Source of the DNA: an uncultured Bacteroidota bacterium
Lineage (GTDB): Bacteria > Bacteroidota > Bacteroidia > Flavobacteriales > Schleiferiaceae
DNA length: 64,000 nt
Direction: 5' to 3'
NCBI GenBank assembly: GCA_913057235.1
Contig: CAJXNI010000008.1
Coordinates: 45,859-109,858, forward strand
The notes under the pieces were generated by a model. It was not told where the DNA came from and did no database searches. It saw only the letters and a program-made list of their open reading frames with translations. Positions 25,830-34,309 of the stretch are shown here, in pieces. Both the position numbers and the translations under genes were made by a program. Within the stretch, counting starts at the first letter, position 1, and the number at the start of each line of letters is the position of its first letter.

Positions 25830-28253
25830 CTAAAGGCCGCCTCTCAATATTGTGAGGTTTCCTTTTCGGCTATCACGCGTTCCGCTGGCCGGGTCATTCA
25901 ATTCTAAAATGTAATAATACACGCCTTCAGCCAGGGTGTTGCCATTACTCCCAGTTCCGTCCCAACCTTCAACCTCGTTATTGCGATCTTGGTAGTTCAA
26001 ATCTTCAAATACCTTGTTTCCCCAGCGATTAAACACCGTAAAGCTAATCTCCGCATATTGCTGCCCATCTAGTACAGGCTTAATGTAAAACCGATCATTT
26101 TGCATATCGCCATTAGGCGTTATTACATTGGGTACCACTACCGGATCTGGTGCGGGCGGGGGGGGTGGCGGTGGGAAGTAAGTTAACTTATAGTACAACC
26201 AGTTAGACTCTGATGAATCTGCAATAGTTGAGCTACCCGGTCTACGGGCGGTTACATTTACCGCGTAAAAACCTTCATTTAAACTATCAGGCACGGGTCG
26301 CGATAAGTCAAAAGCCGTATCTGTAGTGGTGGTGATAAACTGCCTGGCTATAGTTTGATTAATGGTATCTACCTTGCCGCGATAAACGCTATACTCCAGT
26401 ACAGAGTCCGGAATACAATTGTAGGGCGTCCACTTAAGTGCCAAGTTGGTCAAATTAGTACGATCTGTATCCTGTTGCAGAACAATGTTATTGCAAAAGC
26501 GAGTGTATTCACGACCCTTATTATTGTAGACTGCTAACAGGGCGTAGTCATACTTTATGTTGTCTACAAAATATCCATTGTTTCCAAAACTGTTATCTGT
26601 GTACTGGCGTGCTCCCGCATTAGAGAGCCTACCTACAACATTGTAAGGACGCTCTCCCGCATCAGCGCGCATTATTACCCATTCATTAAAAGTATTTACC
26701 ACATTGGCATCGGCCAGGTCGGCATTGCCGCTCCATGCCAAACGCACCCAGCGGTCACTTATAACGCTTACGCCATCCAGCTGATAAGTAGGCTGTGGGC
26801 AGTTGTCTACCTCTACCAAAGCCGTGTAGTTAGGGTTCAATTCATAACCACATTCGTTCTCCAGCGTGTTTCCGTCATTGCCTCGTCTTATTTGCAATAA
26901 ATAATATCCATCTGCATCCAGTGCCTGGTGTAAGAGCAGATCAATCTCCTGGGTTACGCCATCTACCGCGCACTTGGTATCTATATCCGTTACTGGACGA
27001 GCTACCCCGTCAGGGCCAATCAAACGAAAGTCTGTAGGGGTGGCAGTGGCACATTTTACTTTAATATCAAAATTGAGTGTAAGCTTGGCGTCAAAACAAT
27101 TGTACCCAGAATATAAAGGAACTTCATAATCTCCCCAGTTAGCGCCAAACTGCGTGCTATCTGCCGGAGTTAAAACGTATTGTGAATAGGCTGTTTTTAT
27201 ACTGTCAATCTGTTGATCATTAAAAATTAAGGAAGTAATAGAGGGTAAACTAATGTCCAACTTAGGACCATCCTCAGCTTCTTGTTTACAAGCCGGAGCA
27301 ATGGGCACCTGGAGTTCCCGTACGGTGTTACCAATGTACTGCCAGCTCAAGGAAGTAGTATCAAATCTGCGTTCTTCTACCTCAATCTTTACTACATAAG
27401 CACCAGCTGCTCCGGGACTAAAGGTGAAAATGCCCAGACGCTGGTTAATACTTACTGTGGTACCCGGTACGGTAGGCAAGGGGGAGCTGGCTGAAAAGCC
27501 TCCCGAGTAAGCAATGGCCTGCGGGTTACCGCATGAACCGCTTTGCGATCCTTGGTCATAAAAACCGTAAGTTAAGCTGTCTCCATCAATTTCAGCAGCG
27601 GTTTGGAACCACTCAAACGGCTTTTGACCGGGTTGCAGCACACAAAAAGTTTTGGCGGCCGGGGTGATGATACGGGGAGAACTGTTAGGTCCAAAAGTAT
27701 TGTTTAAGTCTACCTCAATGTAAAGACCACCGGCACCAGCCAAATTATCATTTTGGTCACGGCAACAAGGGGGAATAATGGCAAACTTCCAATCAGGATG
27801 GGCACCGGTAAGGGTTACCTCTCCTACATACCGATACTCTGAAATATCTTTGGGCGAATCAGCACAACCTTCAAACTCAGGAATGTCCCAACCATTAGGG
27901 TCTAGAGGATGTACCCCCGTAGGCAACCAACCGTGAGGGTTAGTTGAGGTCATGGTTGCATTGGGCGGCAAAGCAACGTTGGGAGATAAATATTGCAGAG
28001 AAAAGGCAATACTACCACTACCTGACGGCCGGTAAGCGCATCCGTTTAAGTTGCCCGTACCTATTGGAATACCACCAACGTTACGATAAATGGTAGCGTA
28101 AACGCGATAATCAAACTGGCCTCTACCCGGTTCATTACCTATCCATTTGTAAAAAACTTCACCGGCTGAGTAGTGAGAAGCTTCGGCAGAAAAGAAACCT
28201 GCCAATAGCAAACTCGTCACCAGCATAAATTTTGTTAAAGAAATTTTCATCAT
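25830..28253 (-). CDS. Large secreted protein with T9SS type B domain, paralogue of 15656
   Basis: About 807 residues from ATG 28253 (MMKISLTKFMLVTSLLLAG...FSAEA signal). The mature start HYSAGEVFYKWIG matches the HNRAGEITYTWLG start of the gene at 15656. Both share NSSP, a GDSL(T/S)Y strand, and a PG-Y-EVEERR/EIIEWR strand followed by IGN or IGF and R-LQ. A cysteine-containing middle, fibronectin-like repeats and a run of eight prolines at about 705 (PPPPPPPAP) precede the type B sorting domain (NVITPNGDMQNDRFYI, NRWGNKVFED, WDGTGSNG, ending LTILRGGL). It is predicted to be surface-exposed or released by T9SS; the role is unknown. Upstream in-frame codons to 28274 would add a cytoplasmic tail before the signal and were rejected. 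Confidence 0.9.
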   Translation of the reverse strand: MMKISLTKFMLVTSLLLAGFFSAEASHYSAGEVFYKWIGNEPGRGQFDYRVYATIYRNVGGIPIGTGNLNGCAYRPSGSGSIAFSLQYLSPNVALPPNATMTSTNPHGWLPTGVHPLDPNGWDIPEFEGCADSPKDISEYRYVGEVTLTGAHPDWKFAIIPPCCRDQNDNLAGAGGLYIEVDLNNTFGPNSSPRIITPAAKTFCVLQPGQKPFEWFQTAAEIDGDSLTYGFYDQGSQSGSCGNPQAIAYSGGFSASSPLPTVPGTTVSINQRLGIFTFSPGAAGAYVVKIEVEERRFDTTSLSWQYIGNTVRELQVPIAPACKQEAEDGPKLDISLPSITSLIFNDQQIDSIKTAYSQYVLTPADSTQFGANWGDYEVPLYSGYNCFDAKLTLNFDIKVKCATATPTDFRLIGPDGVARPVTDIDTKCAVDGVTQEIDLLLHQALDADGYYLLQIRRGNDGNTLENECGYELNPNYTALVEVDNCPQPTYQLDGVSVISDRWVRLAWSGNADLADANVVNTFNEWVIMRADAGERPYNVVGRLSNAGARQYTDNSFGNNGYFVDNIKYDYALLAVYNNKGREYTRFCNNIVLQQDTDRTNLTNLALKWTPYNCIPDSVLEYSVYRGKVDTINQTIARQFITTTTDTAFDLSRPVPDSLNEGFYAVNVTARRPGSSTIADSSESNWLYYKLTYFPPPPPPPAPDPVVVPNVITPNGDMQNDRFYIKPVLDGQQYAEISFTVFNRWGNKVFEDLNYQDRNNEVEGWDGTGSNGNTLAEGVYYYILELNDPASGTRDSRKGNLTILRGGL

Positions 28254-28428
28254 CGATATTTTTGGAGGGTCCAAATTACGTTATTGCCGGCAAAATGCAA
28301 GACTTTATCAACAAACAACCGTGCAGAATTAGTTTAGGGTTCATTTTTAAAGTAAACGTTCAACCTCGTCACTAGAAGGTCTTCATTTTTCCTAAATTCT
28401 TCTGAATTAAATGCCTCTACCTTTTCCT

Positions 28429-28436
28429 TAGCTTTG
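28429..28436 (+). promoter_or_regulatory. -7 element TAGCTTTG of lepA
   Basis: An exact TAnnTTTG match 22 bases before the lepA ATG at 28459. No standard -33 TTG. Confidence 0.45.
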
Positions 28437-28458
28437 CAAACTTAAACGCAGAGAGATC

Positions 28459-30255
28459 ATGAAGAACATCCGCAACTTTTGCATTATTGCTCACATAGAC
28501 CACGGGAAGAGCACCTTGGCGGATCGATTATTAGAAAACACCAAAACCATTAGTGACCGGGAGAAGAAAGACCAACTCTTGGACGACATGGACCTAGAGC
28601 GGGAACGCGGTATAACCATTAAGAGCCACGCCATTCAAATGGTGGTGGAAGAAGAGGGCGAAAACTATGTGTTTAACCTTATTGATACCCCGGGCCACGT
28701 AGATTTTTCTTATGAAGTTTCCAGAGCCATTGCTGCCTGTGAAGGAGCCCTTTTGGTGGTAGATGCTGCTCAGGGTATACAGGCGCAAACCATCTCCAAC
28801 TTATATTTAGCGCTGGAGCATGATTTGGAAATTATTCCCGTCCTCAATAAAGTAGACTTACCCAGCGCCAACCCCGAAGAAGTGAAGGATCAAATCATTG
28901 ACCTAATTGGTTGTGATGAGGAAGATATTCTTCTGGCTTCCGCAAAGACGGGCTTAGGTATACCTGAAATTCTAAGCGCCATTGTTAAGCGCATTCCCCA
29001 CCCTACTGGTGAAGCCAGTGAGCCTTTACAGGCGATGGTTTTTGATAGTATTTACAACCCCTACCGTGGTATTGAAGTACTTTTTAGGGTCATTAATGGC
29101 ACCATGCGCAAAGGTGAAAAGGTGAAGTTTATGAACAGCGGCAGCGTGTATGATGCCGATGAAATTGGCGTGTTAAAACTAACACAAGAACCGCGTAAAG
29201 TGATTAGTGCTGGGAATGTGGGTTACTTGATTTCCGGTATCAAAGAAGCCAAAGAAGTGCAGGTGGGTGACACCATTACCTCGGTTGAAAACCCCGCTAG
29301 CCAGGCTATTGCCGGATTTGAAAAAGTAAAACCCATGGTTTTTGCCGGAATTTTTCCGGTAGATACCGATGAGTTTGAAGAATTGCGCACCTCTTTAGAG
29401 AAGCTACAGCTCAATGACGCCTCGCTAACCTTTGAACCCGAATCATCAGCAGCCTTGGGCTTTGGCTTTAGGTGTGGCTTTTTAGGCATGCTGCACATGG
29501 AGATTGTGCAAGAGCGTTTGGAGCGGGAATTTAACATGACGGTAATTACTACCGTACCCAACGTGAGCTACCATGCCTTCATGAAAAGTAATCCAGATGA
29601 GAAGCGCATTGTCAACAATCCCTCTGAGTTTCCTGACCCTACCAAATTAGACCATTTGGAAGAGCCTTTCATTAAAGCGCAAATTATTACCAAAGCCGAT
29701 TATGTAGGCCCCGTAATGAATTTGTGCATTGAAAAGCGGGGTGAAATGAAAAACCAGATTTACCTTACCTCTGAACGGGTAGAGCTAACGTTTGAGTTGC
29801 CGCTTTCTGAAATTGTTTTTGATTTTTACGATCGCTTAAAATCCATTTCCAGGGGCTATGCTTCCTTTGATTACTACCCCATTGGCTATCGCGAAAGCGA
29901 CATGGTAAAAGTGGACGTAATGTTAAATGGTGATCAAGTAGATGCGCTTAGCGCCCTCATTCACCGCAGCAATGCCTACGATATAGGGAAGAAAATTTGT
30001 GAGAAGCTTAAAGAGCTGATTCCGCGGCAACAGTTTATGATTGCCATACAAGCCGCTATTGGCGCCAAAATTATTGCCCGTGAAACGCTCAGCGCCCTGC
30101 GCAAAGACGTTACCGCTAAATGCTACGGGGGTGATATTTCGCGCAAGCGTAAACTCCTAGAAAAGCAAAAGGCCGGTAAAAAACGGATGCGTCAAGTGGG
30201 CAACGTTGAAATTCCGCAGCAAGCGTTTTTAGCGGTTTTACGCTTAAATGACTAG
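28459..30255 (+). CDS. lepA: Elongation factor 4 (ribosomal back-translocase LepA)
   Basis: 598 residues, exactly family size. GTPase motifs are all visible: G1 [17 protein letters not shown]2 [15 protein letters not shown]3 [17 protein letters not shown]4 NKVDLP, G5 SAKTG. The LepA-specific C-terminal domain is seen in [33 protein letters not shown] and the basic end [20 protein letters not shown]. The protein is a translational GTPase acting on ribosomes under ionic or thermal stress and in initiation or assembly. It is convergent with trpS, with a 13-base gap and no terminator hairpin seen. Confidence 0.98.
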   Translation: MKNIRNFCIIAHIDHGKSTLADRLLENTKTISDREKKDQLLDDMDLERERGITIKSHAIQMVVEEEGENYVFNLIDTPGHVDFSYEVSRAIAACEGALLVVDAAQGIQAQTISNLYLALEHDLEIIPVLNKVDLPSANPEEVKDQIIDLIGCDEEDILLASAKTGLGIPEILSAIVKRIPHPTGEASEPLQAMVFDSIYNPYRGIEVLFRVINGTMRKGEKVKFMNSGSVYDADEIGVLKLTQEPRKVISAGNVGYLISGIKEAKEVQVGDTITSVENPASQAIAGFEKVKPMVFAGIFPVDTDEFEELRTSLEKLQLNDASLTFEPESSAALGFGFRCGFLGMLHMEIVQERLEREFNMTVITTVPNVSYHAFMKSNPDEKRIVNNPSEFPDPTKLDHLEEPFIKAQIITKADYVGPVMNLCIEKRGEMKNQIYLTSERVELTFELPLSEIVFDFYDRLKSISRGYASFDYYPIGYRESDMVKVDVMLNGDQVDALSALIHRSNAYDIGKKICEKLKELIPRQQFMIAIQAAIGAKIIARETLSALRKDVTAKCYGGDISRKRKLLEKQKAGKKRMRQVGNVEIPQQAFLAVLRLND

Positions 30256-30268
30256 GCTTGCACCGATG

Positions 30269-31240
30269 CTAGTAACCTAACGCATCTTTAACACGGCCCA
30301 GCACTTCTTGAGCAATGGGGCGCACTTTAGCGGCCCCGGCTTTAAGCTTTTCTTCAATTTTGGCAGGGTCAGCCAAAAGCTGGTCGTACTGGGCGCGCGC
30401 CTCTCCGTAGGTTTCCAAAATCAGCTCATGCAGCGCTTTTTTAGCGTGGCCATAGCCGTAGTTACCGCCCTCGTACTTGGCGCGCATTTCGGCTACCGCA
30501 TCGGCAGAGGCCAAAATCTTATACAAAGCAAACACATGGCAAGTGTCTGGATCTTTGGGTTCTTCCAACGGGGTGCTGTCCGTAACGATGCCCATCACCT
30601 GTTTTTTAAGGACTTTGGCAGGCGCAAAAATGTCAATGGTATTGCCGTAGCTCTTGCTCATTTTCTGGCCATCAGTGCCAGGTATGGTTTGCACCGATTC
30701 CTGAATGAGGCTTTCCGGCTTTTTCAACACCTCTTTTCCCACCTGAGTATTCAAAGCTCCGGCCATGTCACGCGTCATTTCCAAATGTTGCTTTTGGTCC
30801 TTTCCTACGGGGACCAAATCGGCATCGTACAGTAAAATATCAGAGGCCATTAAAACGGGATAGGTAAAGAGCCCGGCATTTACATCGGCCAGCTTATCAC
30901 TTTTATCTTTAAAGCTATGCGCATTGGCCAACATGGGGTAAGGGGTAAAACAGCTCAAATACCAGGTTAGCTCGCCCACTTCGGGTAAGTCGCTTTGGCG
31001 GTAAAAGAAGTTTTTCTCCGTATCAAAACCCATGGCTAACCAGGCGGCTGCTACTGCCAGCACGTTCTCTTTTCTGGTTTTGGCATCTTTAATGGTGGTA
31101 AGTGAGTGCCAATCTGCAATAAAAAAGAAGCATTCATTTTTAGAGTCTTGGGCTAATTCTAAGGCTGGGTTAATGGCACCTAAAATATTTCCCAAATGGG
31201 GCTTTCCACTGCTTTGAATACCGGTTAAAACTCGGGCCAT
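30269..31240 (-). CDS. trpS: Tryptophanyl-tRNA synthetase
   Basis: 323 residues of a class Ic synthetase. The HIGH-like signature is SSGKPHLGNILGA near residue 10 and the KMSKS loop is GQKMSKSYGNTI near residue 193. Between them LYDADLVPVGKDQKQHLEMTRDMA is the conserved Trp/ATP pocket region (given as a landmark near residues 135-158, with DQKQHLE the core). It charges tRNA-Trp. The ATG at 31240 gives the usual MARVLTGIQ start. A leftward -7 element lies 18 bases upstream, and the plsC promoter diverges from the same gap. Confidence 0.97.
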   Translation of the reverse strand: MARVLTGIQSSGKPHLGNILGAINPALELAQDSKNECFFFIADWHSLTTIKDAKTRKENVLAVAAAWLAMGFDTEKNFFYRQSDLPEVGELTWYLSCFTPYPMLANAHSFKDKSDKLADVNAGLFTYPVLMASDILLYDADLVPVGKDQKQHLEMTRDMAGALNTQVGKEVLKKPESLIQESVQTIPGTDGQKMSKSYGNTIDIFAPAKVLKKQVMGIVTDSTPLEEPKDPDTCHVFALYKILASADAVAEMRAKYEGGNYGYGHAKKALHELILETYGEARAQYDQLLADPAKIEEKLKAGAAKVRPIAQEVLGRVKDALGY

Positions 31241-31257
31241 GGGTTAAAAATTTGCGG

Positions 31258-31265
31258 CAAAAGTA
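31258..31265 (-). promoter_or_regulatory. -7 element of trpS (TACTTTTG on the minus strand)
   Basis: Read leftwards this is TACTTTTG, an exact TAnnTTTG match, ending 17 bases before the trpS ATG. It faces away from the plsC box at 31297; the two -33 regions must overlap in the 31 bases between them. Confidence 0.5.
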
Positions 31266-31296
31266 TAAAGCTGAAGCTTAGCTTGCCAGATCTTTT

Positions 31297-31304
31297 TATT
31301 TTTG
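31297..31304 (+). promoter_or_regulatory. -7 element TATTTTTG of plsC-gatC
   Basis: An exact TAnnTTTG match only seven bases before the GTG start codon at 31312, implying an almost leaderless transcript. Confidence 0.5.
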
Positions 31305-31311
31305 CCGCCTT

Positions 31312-32064
31312 GTGAAAATTATCCGCTCCTTTTTGGGTCTACTTTTTAACGGCTGGTTTTACGTCAGCAATTTTATAGTAATTGTAGCCCTCTTTCCCTT
31401 CATTTTTTTTACCAGCCTTAGCCCCAAAGGTTACCGCTACTTTTTTGTGTTTGAGCGTATTTGGGCTAAAGGGGTGTTACTGCTTTGCGGTTACCGGGTA
31501 AAAGTGCAGTGGCATGAAAAACCGGATAAAAACAAACAGTATATTGTTTGTCCTAATCACACGAGCATGATTGACATTATGCTCACCCTAGCCGTTTTTC
31601 CCAACCGTTACCTTTTTATTGGAAAAAAAGAATTGAGTAAAATGCCTCTACTGGGCTATTTCTACAAACGCACCAATATTTTGGTAGACCGCAGCAGCAT
31701 GAGCAGCCGCAAACAGGTTTTTGTTGAAGCGGGCCAAAAGTTGAAGGAAGGGGAAGGACTTTGTATTTTCCCAGAAGGCCTGGCCCCGCGTGAAGAAATA
31801 CTTTTGGCGCCTTTTAAAATGGGCGCTTTTAAACTCTCGGCTCAAAGCGGTGTGCCCATCATACCCGCAACTTACTTAGATTGTAAGAGGCTCTTGCCTT
31901 TCAATATTTTTAGAGGCGGCCCCGGTACTTTGCGGGTAATTGTACACCCGTTTTTAAACCCCAAAGAAGATTCATCCGCAGAGGCGGAGCGTTTAAAAAG
32001 TGAATGCTACCAAGTAATTTTGCAACCTTTGCAATCTCAAGAAATGGCTTATGAAATTAAGTAA
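31312..32064 (+). CDS. plsC: 1-acyl-sn-glycerol-3-phosphate acyltransferase
   Basis: 250 residues, GTG start. The N-terminus has one or two membrane-spanning stretches (FLGLLFNGWFYVSNFIVIVA and beyond). The acyltransferase block I motif HX4D is NHTSMIDIML; block III FPEG is CIFPEGLAPREE; block IV is VPIIPATYLD. It converts lysophosphatidic acid to phosphatidic acid at the inner membrane, downstream of PlsX. The last 14 bases overlap the start of gatC (ATGAAATTAAGTAA), which suggests coupled translation although the two functions are unrelated. Confidence 0.92.
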   Translation: MKIIRSFLGLLFNGWFYVSNFIVIVALFPFIFFTSLSPKGYRYFFVFERIWAKGVLLLCGYRVKVQWHEKPDKNKQYIVCPNHTSMIDIMLTLAVFPNRYLFIGKKELSKMPLLGYFYKRTNILVDRSSMSSRKQVFVEAGQKLKEGEGLCIFPEGLAPREEILLAPFKMGAFKLSAQSGVPIIPATYLDCKRLLPFNIFRGGPGTLRVIVHPFLNPKEDSSAEAERLKSECYQVILQPLQSQEMAYEIK

Positions 32065-32350
32065 GGAGGAAGTAGACAAATTAGCCCACCTGGCTCGGCT
32101 GGATTTTTCAGAGGCCGAGAAAGAGGCTATAGTCAATGACATGGATAAGATTTTAGGCTTTGTTGACAAAATTAATGAGTTAGATCTTGAAGGTGTTGAG
32201 CCTTTAATTTACCTGAGTGAAGAACGCAACGTACTGCGTAAGGATGAAGCTCAAGACTTGGTTACCAAAGATGAGGCCCTAAAAAATGCTCCAGATCGCG
32301 ATACCGACTTCTTTAGGGTACCCAAAGTACTCAAGCGCGAAGAAGAGTAG
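32051..32350 (+). CDS. gatC: Asp-tRNA(Asn)/Glu-tRNA(Gln) amidotransferase subunit C
   Basis: 99 residues with the GatC pattern: KLSKEEVDKLAHLARLDFSE at the N-terminus, a middle ILGFVDKINELDLEGVEP, and a C-terminal LRKDE...NAPDRDTDFFRVPKVL. GatC wraps around GatA and stabilises the GatCAB complex that converts mischarged Glu-tRNA-Gln (or Asp-tRNA-Asn) to the amide form. Because asnS is present at 5151, the complex is more likely needed for Gln, but that depends on whether glnS exists elsewhere. gatA and gatB are not in the window. It is convergent with the amylase gene, with a 17-base gap. Confidence 0.93.
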   Translation: MKLSKEEVDKLAHLARLDFSEAEKEAIVNDMDKILGFVDKINELDLEGVEPLIYLSEERNVLRKDEAQDLVTKDEALKNAPDRDTDFFRVPKVLKREEE

Positions 32351-32367
32351 AAGTTTTAATGGCTGGT

Positions 32368-34197
32368 TTATTTTAGGGCATATATTTTTATTTCCATAGG
32401 CCCAATCTCCAGGGTTTCCCCCGAAAGGGCCTGACCGGTAAGCGCCTCTGTGGCCACGGATTCATTGGTCCAAAAATTCTTGAAACGATTTAGGTCCAGC
32501 CCACGCGGCTCCTCTGGATGGGCGTTGAAGACCACCATCACCGTATCTTCTGCCGTATGGCGGAAATACACGTACACATTATCTTCTGGGATGTAGTGGG
32601 TGAAATCACCCTCAGTAATGGCAGGTTGTTTGCTGCGCCATTCTAAAAGCTCTTGAACATGTTTGTAAATGGCCTCCTCAGAAGCTGTGCGCCCTTGGGT
32701 AGTGAATTTATCTACACTGTCATTGGGCCAGCCCCCGGGGAAATCTTGACGAATAACACCGTGGTTTTCAGTCTCGCGCATTAAAATCTCTGTTCCGTAA
32801 TAGGTACACGGAATACCGCGCATGGTGTAAAGCAGCCCCAAGGCAACCTTCAGCTTGGCGGTATCGCCTTTAAGTTCTCCAAAAATGCGGGCCTCATCAT
32901 GGTTATCAATGAAGGTAACCAGGTTATTAGGGTTTTCGTAGAGGTAATCTGCAGCCAACCGATAGTATATTTTGGCTACTCCGCTGGTCCAACCTTGCTG
33001 CTGATGTAGGGCTTCCTTAATGGCATACTTGAGCTGAAAATCGGTGACGCCATCCAGGTAACTGTTGTAAGGATTGTGCTTGTTGTTAGCCGCGAAGTAA
33101 CTTTGAATTTCGGGCATGTGCACCCATATTTCTCCAAATAGAAAGAAGCTGGGAAACTCCTCTTTTACCCGCTTTCCCAAAAGGGCCATAAACTCTTGAT
33201 CGGGGTAGGCATAAGTATCAATTCTAAAGGCATCCACTCCAAACTCAAAAATCCACCACAGTGAATATTGAATGAGAAACTGCTGCATGTGTGGATTTTT
33301 CTGATTCACATCCGGCATGTGATTGTCAAACCAACCATTGGTGAATTGCTCTAAGTCTGAGGGCGCAGCATGAGGATCCATTACGGTAACGGCTCGATAA
33401 TTGGTTTTCACAAACTCGGGGTGAAAGTGAAAGAAGCTACTATCGGGCGGGTTTAAAAACAAATGGTGCTGAGAGCCAAAATGATTGTACACCACGTCCA
33501 TCACCATTTTCATGTCGCGCTGATGTAATTGGTTTATTAAACGCTTGTAAATAGCATTACTGCCAAAACGAGGGTCAATTTGATAATGATTTGTGATGGC
33601 GTAACCGTGGTAACTTTCTTTGAACTCATTGTTCTCCATTAAAGGCGAAATCCAAAGTGTTGTAAAGCCGGTATTCTGGATGTAGTCGAGTTTAGAAATT
33701 ATTCCTTGAATGTCGCCTCCGTGACGGCCAAACGGGAATTCGCGTCCTAATTTTTTATCGTTCATTCCGGCCACCTCATCATTTGCCGGTTCACCGTTAG
33801 CAAAGCGGTCTGGTGTAATCAAATACAAGGCATCTGCCTGAGTGAGCGGCTGAGGCCGATGAGAAGACGGCTTTTTGAGCTGGTAGCGAATTTCTTGCTG
33901 CCCCGCTGTAATGGTAAAATCATCGGCTGAAAAGTCCTCTAAATTTACTTTAAAATAAGCATATTGGGGGTTTTGAGCTATCTCTGAAAAAATGAGCGCG
34001 GGGCCATTTTCAGCACGCAGCTGCGGTGCTTCTTTAAAACCTTTGGGGTTAAACAGTAATAATTCTAAACTGGGGTTTTTCGCACCCTTAAACCAATGGG
34101 GGGGATAAGCAGTAATTTGCGCCTGTGCCGTAAAAAGGCTCAGGACACTGGCCGTTAATCCTAAATAAAGCACTGTAAACCACTTTCTTCCAGACAT
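32368..34197 (-). CDS. Secreted GH13 alpha-amylase / cyclomaltodextrinase-type glycosidase
   Basis: 609 residues with signal peptide (MSGRKWFTVLYLGLTASVLS...AQA). An N-terminal Ig-like cyclomaltodextrinase domain spans about 28-120, a GH13 TIM barrel about 125-530, and a small C-terminal beta domain follows. The four GH13 regions are present: DVVYNH, GVDAFRIDTY with the nucleophile Asp, LFGEIWVH with the acid/base Glu, and FIDNHDEAR with the transition-state Asp. It should cleave alpha-1,4-glucans such as starch, glycogen, pullulan or cyclodextrin in the periplasm. It is transcribed divergently from a glucan-binding-like T9SS protein, which supports a starch-use locus. No SusC/SusD pair lies beside it. 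Confidence 0.93.
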   Translation of the reverse strand: MSGRKWFTVLYLGLTASVLSLFTAQAQITAYPPHWFKGAKNPSLELLLFNPKGFKEAPQLRAENGPALIFSEIAQNPQYAYFKVNLEDFSADDFTITAGQQEIRYQLKKPSSHRPQPLTQADALYLITPDRFANGEPANDEVAGMNDKKLGREFPFGRHGGDIQGIISKLDYIQNTGFTTLWISPLMENNEFKESYHGYAITNHYQIDPRFGSNAIYKRLINQLHQRDMKMVMDVVYNHFGSQHHLFLNPPDSSFFHFHPEFVKTNYRAVTVMDPHAAPSDLEQFTNGWFDNHMPDVNQKNPHMQQFLIQYSLWWIFEFGVDAFRIDTYAYPDQEFMALLGKRVKEEFPSFFLFGEIWVHMPEIQSYFAANNKHNPYNSYLDGVTDFQLKYAIKEALHQQQGWTSGVAKIYYRLAADYLYENPNNLVTFIDNHDEARIFGELKGDTAKLKVALGLLYTMRGIPCTYYGTEILMRETENHGVIRQDFPGGWPNDSVDKFTTQGRTASEEAIYKHVQELLEWRSKQPAITEGDFTHYIPEDNVYVYFRHTAEDTVMVVFNAHPEEPRGLDLNRFKNFWTNESVATEALTGQALSGETLEIGPMEIKIYALK

Positions 34198-34208
34198 AGT
34201 GTACTAGT

Positions 34209-34280
34209 TACAATTTGTAGCAATATTACGGTATTGATGCTAATTTTTTGTTTATTTGCGTTGTAATTGTAAAAATTACA
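34209..34280. promoter_or_regulatory. Divergent starch-locus control region with two inverted repeats
   Basis: The 112-base gap between the amylase and the T9SS protein contains two short palindromes: TACAATTTGTA at 34209-34219, and TGTAATT/AATTACA (34262-34268 with 34274-34280, 5-base spacer). Both share a TGTA/TACA core. They could be operators for a regulator of starch use. No exact TAnnTTTG box is seen on either strand; TAATATTG, read leftwards near the amylase start, is one mismatch away. Confidence 0.35.
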
Positions 34281-34309
34281 CTAACTCTAAATTTTAAATA
34301 GTACTGATT

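Noticed and set aside
30308..30835. 175-codon frame opposite trpS
   Set aside because: It is antisense to a strongly conserved gene, lacks a signal or domain, and its composition mirrors the coding strand.
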